Of a stretch of DNA of 64,000 nucleotides, positions 50,337 to 59,593 are shown piece after piece. The notes under the pieces were generated by a model. That model saw only the letters and a list, made by a program, of their open reading frames with translations. It was not told the origin of the DNA and made no database searches. Made by a program: the position numbers and the translations under genes. This stretch comes from Slackia sp. ZJ119 (GTDB taxonomy: Bacteria > Actinomycetota > Coriobacteriia > Coriobacteriales > Eggerthellaceae), in assembly GCF_011039175.1 (NCBI RefSeq), contig NZ_JAAKEN010000007.1:62001-126000 (forward strand), written 5' to 3'. Every line of letters begins with the position of its first letter. Within the stretch, counting starts at the first letter, position 1.

Positions 50337-53252
50337 ATGACGAAATCCAACTTGACGCGCAGAAGCTTCGTCAAGGTGTCCGCTCTGGCGGGCGCGGCGA
50401 CCGCCATCGGCGCGTCCATGGCCGGGTGCATGTCGGAAAGTGCGCCCGCGCCGGAAGAGCCTGCCAAGGAAACGACCGCAACCGCCGAATCCGCGCCGGC
50501 CGAAGACAGCAAGGCCGGCCTCACGAAGATGCGCACGAGCTGCCACGGCTGCATCCAGATGTGCCCGGCCATCGCGTATCTGAAAGACGGCGTCGTCGTG
50601 AAGCTCGAAGGCGACCCGGAGGCTCCGGTGTCCCGCGGCTCTCTGTGCATCAAGGGCCTGAACCAGCTGCACACCATGTACAGCCCGCGCCGCGTGCTGC
50701 ATCCTTTGCGCCGTGCCGGCGAGCGTGGCGAGAACAAGTGGGAAGTCATCAGCTGGGACGAGGCCATCACCGAGGCGGCCACCCACATCAAAGACGCCAT
50801 CGACAAGTACGGCAACTACGCCTTCTTCGCCAGCGTCGGCGGCGGCGGCTCCTACTCGTTCATGGAAGCCATGACCCTGCCGATGGCCTTCGGCTCCCCG
50901 ACGGTGTTCGAGCCTGGCTGCGCCCAGTGCTACCTGCCCCGCTGGGCCCTGTCAAAGCTCTTCTATGGCGGCGACGACCAGTCCATCGCCGACAACGCCG
51001 TGCAGGAGATCTTCAAGCCTGAAGACAACCAGACCGAAGTCGTCGTCATCTGGGGCGCCCAGCCTTCCGTGTCCGAGACCGCCGAGTCCGGCCGCGGCAT
51101 GGCCGAGCTGCGTGCCGCCGGCGTGAAGACGGTCGTCGTCGACCCCAACTTCTCGCCCGACGCCGTGAAAGCCGACGTGTGGCTGCCGGTTCGCCCGGGC
51201 TCCGACACGAAGCTTCTGCTTTCCTGGTTCCGCTACATCTTCGAGAACAAGCTCTACGACGAAGAGTTCACGAAGTACTGGACCAACCTGCCCTTCCTCA
51301 TCGACATGGACGAGAAGTCCGAGCGCTACAAGCTGCCCGTGCTCGCGCAGGACATCTTCCCGGACTTCAAGCAGACCACGCCGGAAAACACGCCGGCCTA
51401 CGTGTGCTTCGACCTGAAGACGAACCAGGTCGCGCCGTTCGAATACTCCGCGCCCGCCGACGCCGTCGTCGACCCGGAGATCTTCTGGGCAGGCGAGTAC
51501 GAAGGCAAGTCCTACAAGACCGCCGGCCAGATCTACAAAGAAGAGGCCGATCCTTGGACGCTTGAGAAGACCGCCGAGGAATGCTGGCTGCAGGCCGACA
51601 AGATTGAAGAGGCCATCAAGCTCTACGTCGAGAACAACGGCGGCATCGCCAACGGCGTGGCCTCCGACATGACCGAGTCGGCTTCGCAAGTGCCGCTCGG
51701 CTGCATGGGCCTCGACTCCATCATGGGCCGCATCAACAAGCCCGGCGTGACCATGACGCAGAAGGGCGGCGGCTACTTTGCCGCAGAGTCCGAAACCGGC
51801 GAGACCAAGTCCATCCGCCCCGTCACCTACAACAACGGCTTCGGCGGCATGTTCTCCGACATGTACGGCATCGGCGCCGTCATCGGCCTGTCCGACGCCC
51901 AGAACGAAGAGCGCATCAAGGCCATGGCCGAGACGAACGGCGAGATGCAGAAGCGCCACAACCAGCTGCTCGTCGACCGCTTGGGCATGAAGGACCACAA
52001 GGGCCTCTACGCCTGGTGCCATTCCCACATCCCCACGGTGCGCAACGCCATCGCCACCGGCGAGCCGTTCAAGCCGCGTGTGTGGTTCGACATGTCCGGC
52101 AACAAGCTGGCCATGCTTGGCAATGCGAAGTCGTGGTACGACGTGTTCCCCGAGGTCGACTACATCATCGGCCAGTACCCGATGCTCACGTCGTTCCACA
52201 TCGAGGCGTGCGACCTGGTCTTCCCGCTGCGCGAGTGGCTGGAAGAGCCCATGGTGAACATGACGCAGCTCGACACCCAGTGGCTGCAAAACGAGTGCAC
52301 CCACATCGGCGAGACGGTGTCGCACTCCATTCCGGCGGCCCAGGTCGTCAACAAGTGCCGCGAGATGTGGGGCGGCGAGATCCCCGGCGGCCTCATGCCC
52401 GGCCTGCTCGCCAGCGCCACCGAAGCCGAAGTGAAGCAGGGCGTGGCCGACACGCTTGGCGCTCCGGACTGGGAGACGCTGCAGGCCAACACCGACGAAT
52501 ACGTGCCGTTCGTGACGCCGAACTACTGGAACTATGGCCAGCACGAGCAGATCTGCGACGAGGACGGCCTGCCGTCCGGCTTCGCCACCGAATCGCGCAA
52601 GATCGAGACCTACTGCCAGATGCTCATCAAGATGGCCCGCACGGGGTATCCGTACTGCTATCCCGAGCCGCAGGAAGCCTGCGCGGACTACAGCCCCATC
52701 TGCTGCGCCATCGAGCCGGCTGAAAGCCCGATGGAATCGGCCGAGGGCTACGACGCCGAGTATCCCTTCGTGCTCACGTCCGGCCGCGTGCCGTACTTCC
52801 ATCATGGCACGATGCGCCACGCGCCGTTCAGCCGCGAGCTGTTCCCCACGGCCGAGATCCGCATCAACCCGGCCAGCGCCAAGGAGCTCGGCATCGAGCA
52901 CATGGACTGGGTCAAGGTCACGAGCCGCCGCGGCGAAGTGCATGCCCGCGCGTATCTGACCGAAGGCGTGAACCCCAAGACCGTGTGGATGGAGCGCTTC
53001 TGGAATCCCGAGTGCTACGACGCCTCGCAGGCCAATCCCACCGGCGGCTGGCTCGAGTGCAACGTCAACGTGCTCACGAAGAACGACGCCCCGTTCAACG
53101 AGGTGTACGGGTCCTACACCAACCGCGGCTTCACGGTGAAGATCGAGAAGTCGACGCGTCCCGAGAACATTTGGGTCGAGCCTGAAGAATTCGCCCCGTT
53201 CCTGCCGACGAGTGAGATGCTTGCCGAACCTCAGACGAAGGATGTGTTCTAA
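50337..53252 (+). CDS. Molybdopterin-dependent oxidoreductase, DMSO reductase family, catalytic subunit
   Basis: A 971-aa exported enzyme. A Tat signal (TRRSFVKVSALAG, residues 7-19) runs into a lipobox-like MAGC with Cys31. The [4Fe-4S] site is C69-x2-C72-x3-C76-x27-C104. The candidate Mo-ligand region FEPGCAQCYLPRW (192-203) has two cysteines; the true ligand cannot be assigned by eye. The C-terminal domain contains LTSGRVPYFHHGTM. Substrates of this family include S- and N-oxides, thiosulfate and, in gut Eggerthellaceae, catechols. Linked genes are an Fe-S subunit, TorD chaperone, membrane subunit and a membrane LuxR regulator. The stop overlaps the next start (TAATG). Confidence 0.9.
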   Translation: MTKSNLTRRSFVKVSALAGAATAIGASMAGCMSESAPAPEEPAKETTATAESAPAEDSKAGLTKMRTSCHGCIQMCPAIAYLKDGVVVKLEGDPEAPVSRGSLCIKGLNQLHTMYSPRRVLHPLRRAGERGENKWEVISWDEAITEAATHIKDAIDKYGNYAFFASVGGGGSYSFMEAMTLPMAFGSPTVFEPGCAQCYLPRWALSKLFYGGDDQSIADNAVQEIFKPEDNQTEVVVIWGAQPSVSETAESGRGMAELRAAGVKTVVVDPNFSPDAVKADVWLPVRPGSDTKLLLSWFRYIFENKLYDEEFTKYWTNLPFLIDMDEKSERYKLPVLAQDIFPDFKQTTPENTPAYVCFDLKTNQVAPFEYSAPADAVVDPEIFWAGEYEGKSYKTAGQIYKEEADPWTLEKTAEECWLQADKIEEAIKLYVENNGGIANGVASDMTESASQVPLGCMGLDSIMGRINKPGVTMTQKGGGYFAAESETGETKSIRPVTYNNGFGGMFSDMYGIGAVIGLSDAQNEERIKAMAETNGEMQKRHNQLLVDRLGMKDHKGLYAWCHSHIPTVRNAIATGEPFKPRVWFDMSGNKLAMLGNAKSWYDVFPEVDYIIGQYPMLTSFHIEACDLVFPLREWLEEPMVNMTQLDTQWLQNECTHIGETVSHSIPAAQVVNKCREMWGGEIPGGLMPGLLASATEAEVKQGVADTLGAPDWETLQANTDEYVPFVTPNYWNYGQHEQICDEDGLPSGFATESRKIETYCQMLIKMARTGYPYCYPEPQEACADYSPICCAIEPAESPMESAEGYDAEYPFVLTSGRVPYFHHGTMRHAPFSRELFPTAEIRINPASAKELGIEHMDWVKVTSRRGEVHARAYLTEGVNPKTVWMERFWNPECYDASQANPTGGWLECNVNVLTKNDAPFNEVYGSYTNRGFTVKIEKSTRPENIWVEPEEFAPFLPTSEMLAEPQTKDVF

Positions 53253-53869
53253 TGAAAAACTGCCTGGTAATCGATTTGGACCGCTGCTCGGGCTGCGACA
53301 GCTGCGTGGCGGCGTGCAAACTGGAAAACGAAATCGACCTCGGCGTGAAGTTCACCCGCGTGAACGCCGTCGGTCCTACCGGCACCTTCCCGGACATTGA
53401 AATGTACTGGCTGCCCATGCAGTGCCAGCAGTGCGAAAACCCCGGCTGCATCGAAGTGTGCCCGACCGGCGCGTCGTACCGCGACGAGGCTACCGGCGTG
53501 GTGCTGGTGAACGCCGACGACTGCATCGGCTGCGAGACCTGCCTGACCGGCTGCCCCTATAACGTGCGCACGCTGAACCCGAACACCAATGTGGTGGAGA
53601 AGTGCACGCTGTGCTTCCATCGCCGCGGCGACGAGGCCGGCTGGGAGCCTGCCTGCGTGCACAACTGCTGCTGCGGCGCCCGCTTGTTCGGCGATCTGGA
53701 CGATCCCGAGTCCGACGTGTCGAAAGCCATCGCAGCCGCCGGCGAAGAGAACGTCCATCACATCTACGATCCCGCGTCTCTCGCGCCTTCCACGGCCTAC
53801 ATTCTGCATGAGAAGGTGGCCGCTTGGGTCGAGGAGCCCGAAGAGGTCGAACGCTACGAGAAGAAGTAG
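53252..53869 (+). CDS. Four-cluster ferredoxin-type electron-transfer subunit (DmsB-like)
   Basis: A 205-aa Fe-S protein with four cysteine groups in DmsB/PhsB order: CSGCDSCVAACK (12-23), CQQCENPGCIEVCP, CIGCETCLTGCP, and CTLCFHR...CVHNC. It should carry electrons between the membrane quinol pool and the catalytic subunit and be exported with it, having no signal of its own. Coupled to the upstream gene by TAATG. Confidence 0.93.
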   Translation: MKNCLVIDLDRCSGCDSCVAACKLENEIDLGVKFTRVNAVGPTGTFPDIEMYWLPMQCQQCENPGCIEVCPTGASYRDEATGVVLVNADDCIGCETCLTGCPYNVRTLNPNTNVVEKCTLCFHRRGDEAGWEPACVHNCCCGARLFGDLDDPESDVSKAIAAAGEENVHHIYDPASLAPSTAYILHEKVAAWVEEPEEVERYEKK

Positions 53870-53918
53870 CCTGACCCCGCCTACCAACGGGGCCGTCTCG
53901 GCCCCGTGGTACTGATAA

Positions 53919-53968
53919 GCTCCCTGGCAGGATCCCTCCCACCTCTTCTGCCAGGGAGCGCTTTTTTC
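53919..53968 (+). terminator. Terminator after the Fe-S subunit gene
   Basis: A 12-bp perfect stem, GCTCCCTGGCAG (53919-53930) and its complement (53948-53959), followed by GCTTTTTT. A second GC-rich hairpin (53887-53907) lies just upstream. The TorD gene follows, so its expression is probably reduced relative to the enzyme subunits or it has its own promoter. Confidence 0.8.
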
Positions 53969-54011
53969 GCGTGCTATCATAGGGAGACAGAGAGAAGAGA
54001 GGGGTGGTTTG

Positions 54012-54764
54012 ATGGCCGATGAAGAGATTCTTGCTTCCGGGGAGGCCAGCGAGCCTCAGACGGATGCCGAGCTGATCGAGCAGATCATAGGAGCCCTTCG
54101 CGGCCGAGCCGCCTTCTATGACCTGCTCGCAGCCGTCTATTTCAGGCCGCTGACGGCCGAACAGATCGAGAACATCGCCGATTTGGACGTGTCGGCTTAT
54201 GCCGACATGAACGAGCTGTTCGCCGACGGGTGGAACGACGTGACGCGTTATCTGCGCAAACGCCACAGCGGCACGCGGCAGGAGCTGGCCGTCGACTTCA
54301 CGTCCGCCTTCGCCGGCACCTCTTCGTGGAAGGGCCGCTATGCCGTGCCCTACGAGTCGGTGCACACGAGCGCCGAAGGGCTCATGTTCCAAGACTCCTA
54401 TCACGAGGTGTTCACCCTGTATCGGCAAAACCGTGTGGAACGGGCGGCCGGCTACGACTATCCGGACGACCACCTTTCGTTCATGTGCGAGTTCATGGCC
54501 ATCCTGTCGGAGCGCATCATCGAAGCGCTCGAGCAAAACGACGTGGAAGCGGCCGCCGAGCAGGTCAAGATTTCGCGCGACTTTCTGGCCGACCACATCC
54601 TGTCGTGGTTCGATTCGCTGCAGGACCTGGCGCTTTTGCTGCTGGAAACGCGCTTTTACCGGGGCATTCTGAAAATCAGCAAGGGCTTCTTCCAGGAAGA
54701 CGCCGAGCTGCTCGACAGCATTCTCGCCGAACTGGCCGACCAGGCCGCCGAGGAAGGGGAGTAA
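54012..54764 (+). CDS. TorD/DmsD-family molybdoenzyme chaperone
   Basis: A 250-aa all-helical cytoplasmic chaperone (RAAFYDLLAAVYFRPL at about 33-48; the family motif around YPDDHLSFMCEFM at about 156-168). It holds the catalytic subunit until cofactor insertion and Tat export. ATG 54012 follows AGAGGGG. The next gene begins 5 nt after its stop. Confidence 0.9.
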   Translation: MADEEILASGEASEPQTDAELIEQIIGALRGRAAFYDLLAAVYFRPLTAEQIENIADLDVSAYADMNELFADGWNDVTRYLRKRHSGTRQELAVDFTSAFAGTSSWKGRYAVPYESVHTSAEGLMFQDSYHEVFTLYRQNRVERAAGYDYPDDHLSFMCEFMAILSERIIEALEQNDVEAAAEQVKISRDFLADHILSWFDSLQDLALLLLETRFYRGILKISKGFFQEDAELLDSILAELADQAAEEGE

Positions 54765-54769
54765 GCGCC

Positions 54770-55498
54770 ATGGAATTCGCTTTGATCATGATCGGCACCG
54801 TTGTCGCGTGCGCCCTTCTGCGCAACCCCATTCACAAGGCCCCGATGGTCTTTTATGTTCTGGCGGTGGGCATCGACGTCTTGTTCGTGGCCTGCTCGTA
54901 CTTTGCGGTGCCGCGGTGGCTGTGGCTCGCCATGTTCGAGCTCATTCAAACCTGCATGCTGCCGCTGGCCATGTTCGTCTTGGTCATGTACATCGGCTGC
55001 TTCAAAAAGGGAAGCAAGCCCTACACGTGGTTCAAGCCCATCCGCGCCGAGCTGTCCATCATCGCGTGGATCTTGTCGCTCGGGCATTGCGTGGTGTACC
55101 TCATGTCGTACATGCCGCGCGTCACTTCGGGCGGTGCCGTGACGTCGAACGTCATGGCGGCCTTCGTGCTGGCCATCGTCATTTTGGTGCTGCTCATCGT
55201 GCTGGGCGTCACGAGCTTCGGCTTCGTGAAGAAGGCCATGAAGACCGAAACGTGGAAGAAGGTGCAAAAGCTCGCCTACCCATTCTTTGGGCTGGTGTAC
55301 GTGCACCTGCTGCTCATGCTCGGGCCTTCGGCCATGCGAGGCGGCCAGGCGGCCATCGTGTCGGTGGCCGTGTATTCGGTCGTGTTCGGCGCGTACCTCG
55401 TGTGGCGCGTCGCTCGTGCGCTGTCCGACAAGCGGGCCAACGAGCCGACGGGCGCATCAGCTGCATCCGCCTCGTTCGACGAGCCGCTCGAGGCGTAA
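54770..55498 (+). CDS. Membrane subunit, probable b-type haem anchor
   Basis: A 242-aa protein with about six membrane helices. Histidines lie within or next to helices (SLGHCVVYLMSYM at about 102; VYVHLLLMLGPSAM at about 178), a pattern like the ferric-reductase/MsrQ group that binds haem b. It is not an NrfD-type subunit. It would connect the quinol pool to the Fe-S subunit. The polar Ser/Ala tail is cytoplasmic. Placement immediately after the TorD gene supports membership in the complex. Confidence 0.75.
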   Translation: MEFALIMIGTVVACALLRNPIHKAPMVFYVLAVGIDVLFVACSYFAVPRWLWLAMFELIQTCMLPLAMFVLVMYIGCFKKGSKPYTWFKPIRAELSIIAWILSLGHCVVYLMSYMPRVTSGGAVTSNVMAAFVLAIVILVLLIVLGVTSFGFVKKAMKTETWKKVQKLAYPFFGLVYVHLLLMLGPSAMRGGQAAIVSVAVYSVVFGAYLVWRVARALSDKRANEPTGASAASASFDEPLEA

Positions 55499-55519
55499 GG
55501 CGCCTGCCGAGCCTTTGAA

Positions 55520-55602
55520 AGAAAGCCCTGATGACCAGCTGGCCGACATATGCAAGCTTCTCTGCGTTGCGCCCGTTCGACCGGCGGCCGTCAGGGCTTT
55601 CT
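55520..55602 (+). terminator. Long-loop inverted repeat before the LuxR gene
   Basis: AGAAAGCCCTGA (55520-55531) and its complement TCAGGGCTTTCT (55591-55602) are separated by 59 nt, which themselves contain GC-rich pairing. It lies between the membrane-subunit gene and the regulator. It could be a terminator or an attenuator. Confidence 0.45.
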
Positions 55603-55622
55603 CGTTTGAAGGGCGGCCTCTT

Positions 55623-57209
55623 GTGAGAGAAGGGCCGCTTCAGAGGCTGGCGTCCGCCTGTCCCATCCTTCCTTTTTTGTCGCTGGGCCTGTGGCTTGCG
55701 GACACGCATCTGATGAGCAGCGGCACCGTGTGGCTGTCCGACACGGAAATGAACGGCGAAAACATTTCCACCTTGTTCGTGACGCTCACGCTGTCGTTTG
55801 CGTTCATGCTGCTGCTTTCCGTTTTCAGTCCTCCGCGCGTCGCCAAAGCGCTCGCAACGCCACGAGCCGTCGTGGCTGGCGGCGTCGTGGCGTCTTTGGG
55901 CTGTTTCATCGTCATCGCCATCGGTCCGTACTACCTCATGCCGGTGCTGCCGTACAAAGTGATACGGGCGCTGTTCTATATGAGCGGCGTTTTGGGCGGC
56001 TTAGGGCTTGGCGTGCTGTGCCTGCACTGCGGATCGCTCTACAGCAGCCTGCCGCCCATTCGCATGACCACCTACACGGCGCTGTCGTTTTCGCTGGTGG
56101 CCGTCAGTTTCTTCGTGGTCGTCGGAGGTCCGGAGTGGGCGCCGGTCAAAGGCGGGCCGTCGCTTATCGGCATCATCGTGTTCGTGGGAAGCCCGCTTGT
56201 CGCGGCGCTGCTTTCCGTGCTGCCCGCCAATCTCGACAACGCGGTGCGGCCCAAGGCCAAAGACCCGCTCCGAAGCAGCGGACGAACCGACCTGCCGGTG
56301 TCGTTTTCCAAGCTCATGGCGGTCGTGTTCGTGTTTTCGCTCATCATGTACACGGTGCGCTCCGCCACCGTGCAGTTTGCGCCGGTCGAAAACACCGCCG
56401 GCGACACGAGCGTCGTCATGGAACTGCTGCTGTTTTTGACCATCGGCATGGCTGGATTCGTCGCGGCCACAGGTGGCGCTCGCCTCAATTTCGGTCGCAT
56501 CTATTCGGTCGTCATGGTGGTGAGCGTCGCGCTCGTGTCGTGCTTGCCCATGGTGTCCGCGCTGCCGCTCGACCTCATCAGGGTCAACACGTTTCTCTGC
56601 TACCTGTTCGAGCTGTTCTTGTGGTGCGTGCTTTCCATCATCGCCTACCAGCGCAACGTGGCCGCTCTGCGGGTGTTCGGCTTGGGGTTCGGCTGTTATC
56701 TGGCCGGCAGCGGCATCGGGTGGCTCTTTGGGTCGCGGGTGTTCGGCGAGCTGCTGAGCGCGTTCGGCAACACCATCCCTTACATGGCCATGGCGTTCGC
56801 CGTGCTGGCCTGCGCGTTTCTCATTTTCTCTGAACGAGAGCTCGACATGCTGTTCGGGTCGGGCGGCGACGTGCCCTCCCTTGAAGACCTGATCAGCCGC
56901 GAAGTCGAGCAAGCCGAAGCAAGCGAGGCTCCTGAAGCGGTAGAGACGCAGATCGTGCACAAGGGGCTGTTCCAGGAGGCCACTCAGGCCATTGCCGCGT
57001 CGCATGGGCTCTCTCCGCGCGAAACCGACGTGCTGCGCTGTCTCGCGCGGGGCTATGACGCGAACGCGACGGCCGAGAAGCTGCACATCTCATGGAACAC
57101 CGTGCGCACCCATACGCGCAACCTGTACACGAAGCTCGACGTGCACTCCCAGCAAGAGCTCATCGGGCTGGTGGACGAGGCGCGACGCTCCGTGGAAGAC
57201 GAGGCGTAA
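55623..57209 (+). CDS. LuxR-type transcriptional regulator with large membrane domain
   Basis: A 528-aa protein. About twelve membrane helices fill residues 10-410, followed by a cytoplasmic linker. The C-terminal LuxR helix-turn-helix is at about 456-520 (LSPRETDVLRCLARGYDANATAEKLHISWNTVRTHTRNLYTKLDVHS). This architecture is characteristic of Eggerthellaceae regulators placed next to DMSO-reductase-type operons and thought to sense the substrate at the membrane. GTG 55623 was chosen for its GAAGGG site and position just before the first helix; the frame continues upstream without another good start. Confidence 0.85.
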   Translation: MREGPLQRLASACPILPFLSLGLWLADTHLMSSGTVWLSDTEMNGENISTLFVTLTLSFAFMLLLSVFSPPRVAKALATPRAVVAGGVVASLGCFIVIAIGPYYLMPVLPYKVIRALFYMSGVLGGLGLGVLCLHCGSLYSSLPPIRMTTYTALSFSLVAVSFFVVVGGPEWAPVKGGPSLIGIIVFVGSPLVAALLSVLPANLDNAVRPKAKDPLRSSGRTDLPVSFSKLMAVVFVFSLIMYTVRSATVQFAPVENTAGDTSVVMELLLFLTIGMAGFVAATGGARLNFGRIYSVVMVVSVALVSCLPMVSALPLDLIRVNTFLCYLFELFLWCVLSIIAYQRNVAALRVFGLGFGCYLAGSGIGWLFGSRVFGELLSAFGNTIPYMAMAFAVLACAFLIFSERELDMLFGSGGDVPSLEDLISREVEQAEASEAPEAVETQIVHKGLFQEATQAIAASHGLSPRETDVLRCLARGYDANATAEKLHISWNTVRTHTRNLYTKLDVHSQQELIGLVDEARRSVEDEA

Positions 57210-57357
57210 GGGCGGCCCGATGCCTGGACGCTGTGGCGGGCAGGGGAGCGCTCGCGGTTCGAAGACGAGCGCCGCATGGCGCCGGGTGTCGGCAGCGTTT
57301 GCGCCGCGCGTCTGCCGTGCCTTGGCGGGGAAGCAGGCGTTGACGCCGCACTGCGTC

Positions 57358-58281
57358 TTAGGCGCAGGCGAGAACGGCGGCCCCGTAAAACGCCCCAAGC
57401 ACGACGTTCAAGCTGGCGATCTGGCCCATCGCGCCGATGCGGCTTGCCGCGACGAGCGGATTGTTCCACAGCGCCTTGGCGACAGGCCAGCCGGCAAGCA
57501 CCATAAACACGCACACGATCAGGCCTTTTGAAAACCAGACAGCCGTCAGCGCGATGATGGCCGCAAACCACGCGACGATGAGCGCATGATAGGTGCGCAC
57601 GGCCCGCGCCCGTCCCAGCACGACCGGCAGCGTGCGCCGTTTCGCTTCGACGTCTTTCTCGATGTCGCAGGTGTTGTTCGTCATCATGATGAGCCCCACG
57701 CCGATGACGGTCGGGACGGCCCACAGCAGCGCGAGCCAAGAAAACGTGCCGGTCAGCGCCTGGTAGCACGCCAGCGGAATGAGCCCGCCCATGACCACGC
57801 CGCTTGCGACCTCGCCGAGCGGCAGATATGAGATAGGCGTCTTGCCCGCCGAGTAGCACACGACGAACAGGGCACCGATGCATCCGATGGCAAGCGGAAC
57901 CCACCCGGCAACCCAGATGACGTAAGCGCCGAGCGCGAATGCGGCGGCCAGCAGCCCGATGGCAAGCACCAGGGCGTGTTTCGGGTTCACGTTGTTGTAC
58001 ACGAGCACGGCGTCGGTAGGGTCCACGTTGTCGTCGGCCGAATCGGCTTCCTTCACGAAGTCGTAGTAGTCGTTGAACGTGTTGACGGCCGACTGCATGA
58101 GAATGCAAATGGCCAAGAGCACGCACGCCATGACCAGGGACGGGCTTGTTGCAACCGACGCCGCGGCATACGCCACGAAGCAGGGAAGGATGGCGGCCGG
58201 CCAGGTGTGGGGCGCCGCCAATTGCAGCATCATCGTCGGCGTGAGCGGGTCGTAGGCGTTTTCAAGCGATTGCGCGGTCAC
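57358..58281 (-). CDS. menA: 1,4-dihydroxy-2-naphthoate polyprenyltransferase (UbiA family)
   Basis: A 307-aa membrane prenyltransferase of menaquinone synthesis with about nine helices. The two Asp-rich motifs are NDYYDFVKEADSADD (about 67-81) and DIEKDVEAKRRTLPVVLG (about 195-212). The start is most likely GTG 58281, with an AAAGGA site 7 nt before it. An ATG at 58317 would overlap a TATAAT that looks like the promoter -10. Menaquinone is the likely electron donor for the molybdoenzyme encoded next door. Confidence 0.88.
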   Translation of the reverse strand: MTAQSLENAYDPLTPTMMLQLAAPHTWPAAILPCFVAYAAASVATSPSLVMACVLLAICILMQSAVNTFNDYYDFVKEADSADDNVDPTDAVLVYNNVNPKHALVLAIGLLAAAFALGAYVIWVAGWVPLAIGCIGALFVVCYSAGKTPISYLPLGEVASGVVMGGLIPLACYQALTGTFSWLALLWAVPTVIGVGLIMMTNNTCDIEKDVEAKRRTLPVVLGRARAVRTYHALIVAWFAAIIALTAVWFSKGLIVCVFMVLAGWPVAKALWNNPLVAASRIGAMGQIASLNVVLGAFYGAAVLACA

Positions 58282-58317
58282 AACAGATCCTTTGCTTTCG
58301 GTGGGAAACCGCTTCAT

Positions 58318-58699
58318 TATAGCCGGCTCAGGGCGTAAATGACGCCGTCATCTGCGCCAATGTGCCGATTGCGGTCCGCTGTGGCGAAATCGGTACGGTC
58401 GAAGTCGTCTTGCGGCCTGGCGTTCCTTGGAACGGGCCGCGCCTCCACGACCCGATTCCCGCCCGATGCGGATTGAAGGAGTGCAGGCAAAGGATCGGCG
58501 GGCGCGGCCAGGGAATTGAAAGGGTCGAGGCAAGCGACGCCGCGGCCTGCACGAACTGAAACTTGCGAGATTGCAATCGACCCTGCGGCGGCCCGGGTTC
58601 GCGGCTGCCGTTGGTTTACATAACATGTATTATCGATAATTATATGCGACAACGGGTGGACGAGATCCCATCGCGTTCGCCAATGCTGGCGTGCCGGTT
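58318..58699. other. Gene-free stretch, 382 bp
   Basis: No convincing ORF. It holds the menA promoter region at its left end and, near 58612-58650, an AT-rich patch with the 12-bp palindrome ATTATCGATAAT (58629-58640) that may be a regulator site or promoter. Nothing else recognised. Confidence 0.5.
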
Positions 58700-59107
58700 T
58701 TACCCCCACGTCGTCGTGGCGCCGCTCGTCGCGCCGCCAAGGCCGAGGCCCGCAAAGTTGCCGCTTTGCACGGCTGCCATGACCTGCGGAAACAGCATGA
58801 TCGCCGTCACCGCATTGACAATGATCGCGACAAGGCAGATCACCATGGCGATGGTCGCCGACCGCCGCATCGCTTGCGCCGTCGGCTGGTATGCGCCTTC
58901 GCGTTGTGCGACCGACGCAACGTTGCGCCGTGCGACGGCAGCGCACGCAAGCCCCACGGTGCCGAGAAGAACGCCGCCGATGAACAGCGACACGGGACCG
59001 GCGATGTTGCCGATGAAGATCATGGTTCGCGCCCGCTTCAACGTCGATTCGTCAGGCGGCAGCACGCGGCTGCTTTCGTGAGGCGCAGGAGGCATTTGAT
59101 CGTTCAT
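58700..59107 (-). CDS. Small two-helix membrane protein
   Basis: A 135-aa protein with a polar N-terminus and two membrane segments (about 27-58, IFIGNIAGPVSLFIGGVLLGTVGLACAAVA; about 84-110, TIAMVICLVAIIVNAVTAIMLF), similar in layout to DUF4190-type proteins. Gly/Thr-rich tail. It lies 33 nt after dut and may be co-transcribed with nrdR-dut. Function unknown. Confidence 0.65.
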   Translation of the reverse strand: MNDQMPPAPHESSRVLPPDESTLKRARTMIFIGNIAGPVSLFIGGVLLGTVGLACAAVARRNVASVAQREGAYQPTAQAMRRSATIAMVICLVAIIVNAVTAIMLFPQVMAAVQSGNFAGLGLGGATSGATTTWG

Positions 59108-59140
59108 GGCAAACCTGACTACTCGACTTGGACAATTCTT

Positions 59141-59593
59141 TCACGAAGGATCTTGGAGGCCTGAGCTGCCGAAACCGGCGGCGTTTCGTTGCGTTTCGTC
59201 CAAGCGGTCGACTTCGACAAGCTCGACCGTCGGCACGGCAAGCACGACAAGCTGTGCGATGCGGTCTCCGACTGCAATAGTAAACGACTTATTTGTGTCG
59301 GAATTATGAAGAATCACGCACACCTCGCCCCGATAATTGCTGTCGATCAAACCGGGGGCATTGACAACGCCGATGCCGTGGTTTTTCGCAAGCCCGCTTC
59401 TGGGCAGGACGAACCCTGCATGACCGGCGGGAATGGCGACGGCGATGCCGGTCGGCACGCACAGGCGCGCACCGGGCTCGATGGTCGCCGCGACAGCAGA
59501 GCGCAGGTCAAGGCCTGCATCCCCCGGATAAGCATAGCACGGCAGCGGCAGCGCGTCGTTCAGGCGCTGCACGTTCAGGCGTACTTCATTCAT
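59141..59593 (-). CDS. dut: dUTP diphosphatase
   Basis: A 150-aa trimeric dUTPase (dUTP to dUMP). Motifs in order: AGLDLRSA (I), PRSGLAKNHGI (II), GLIDSNYRGEV (III), GDRIAQLVV (IV) and GFGSSG (V). Complete. ATG 59593 overlaps the nrdR 3' end by 8 nt, so nucleotide-pool genes are coupled. Confidence 0.96.
   Translation of the reverse strand: MNEVRLNVQRLNDALPLPCYAYPGDAGLDLRSAVAATIEPGARLCVPTGIAVAIPAGHAGFVLPRSGLAKNHGIGVVNAPGLIDSNYRGEVCVILHNSDTNKSFTIAVGDRIAQLVVLAVPTVELVEVDRLDETQRNAAGFGSSGLQDPS

Noticed and set aside
58612-58651. AT-rich patch with ATTATCGATAAT as a promoter for a hidden gene
   Set aside because: No coding frame follows in either direction within a reasonable distance. It is kept only as a possible site in the gene-free stretch.
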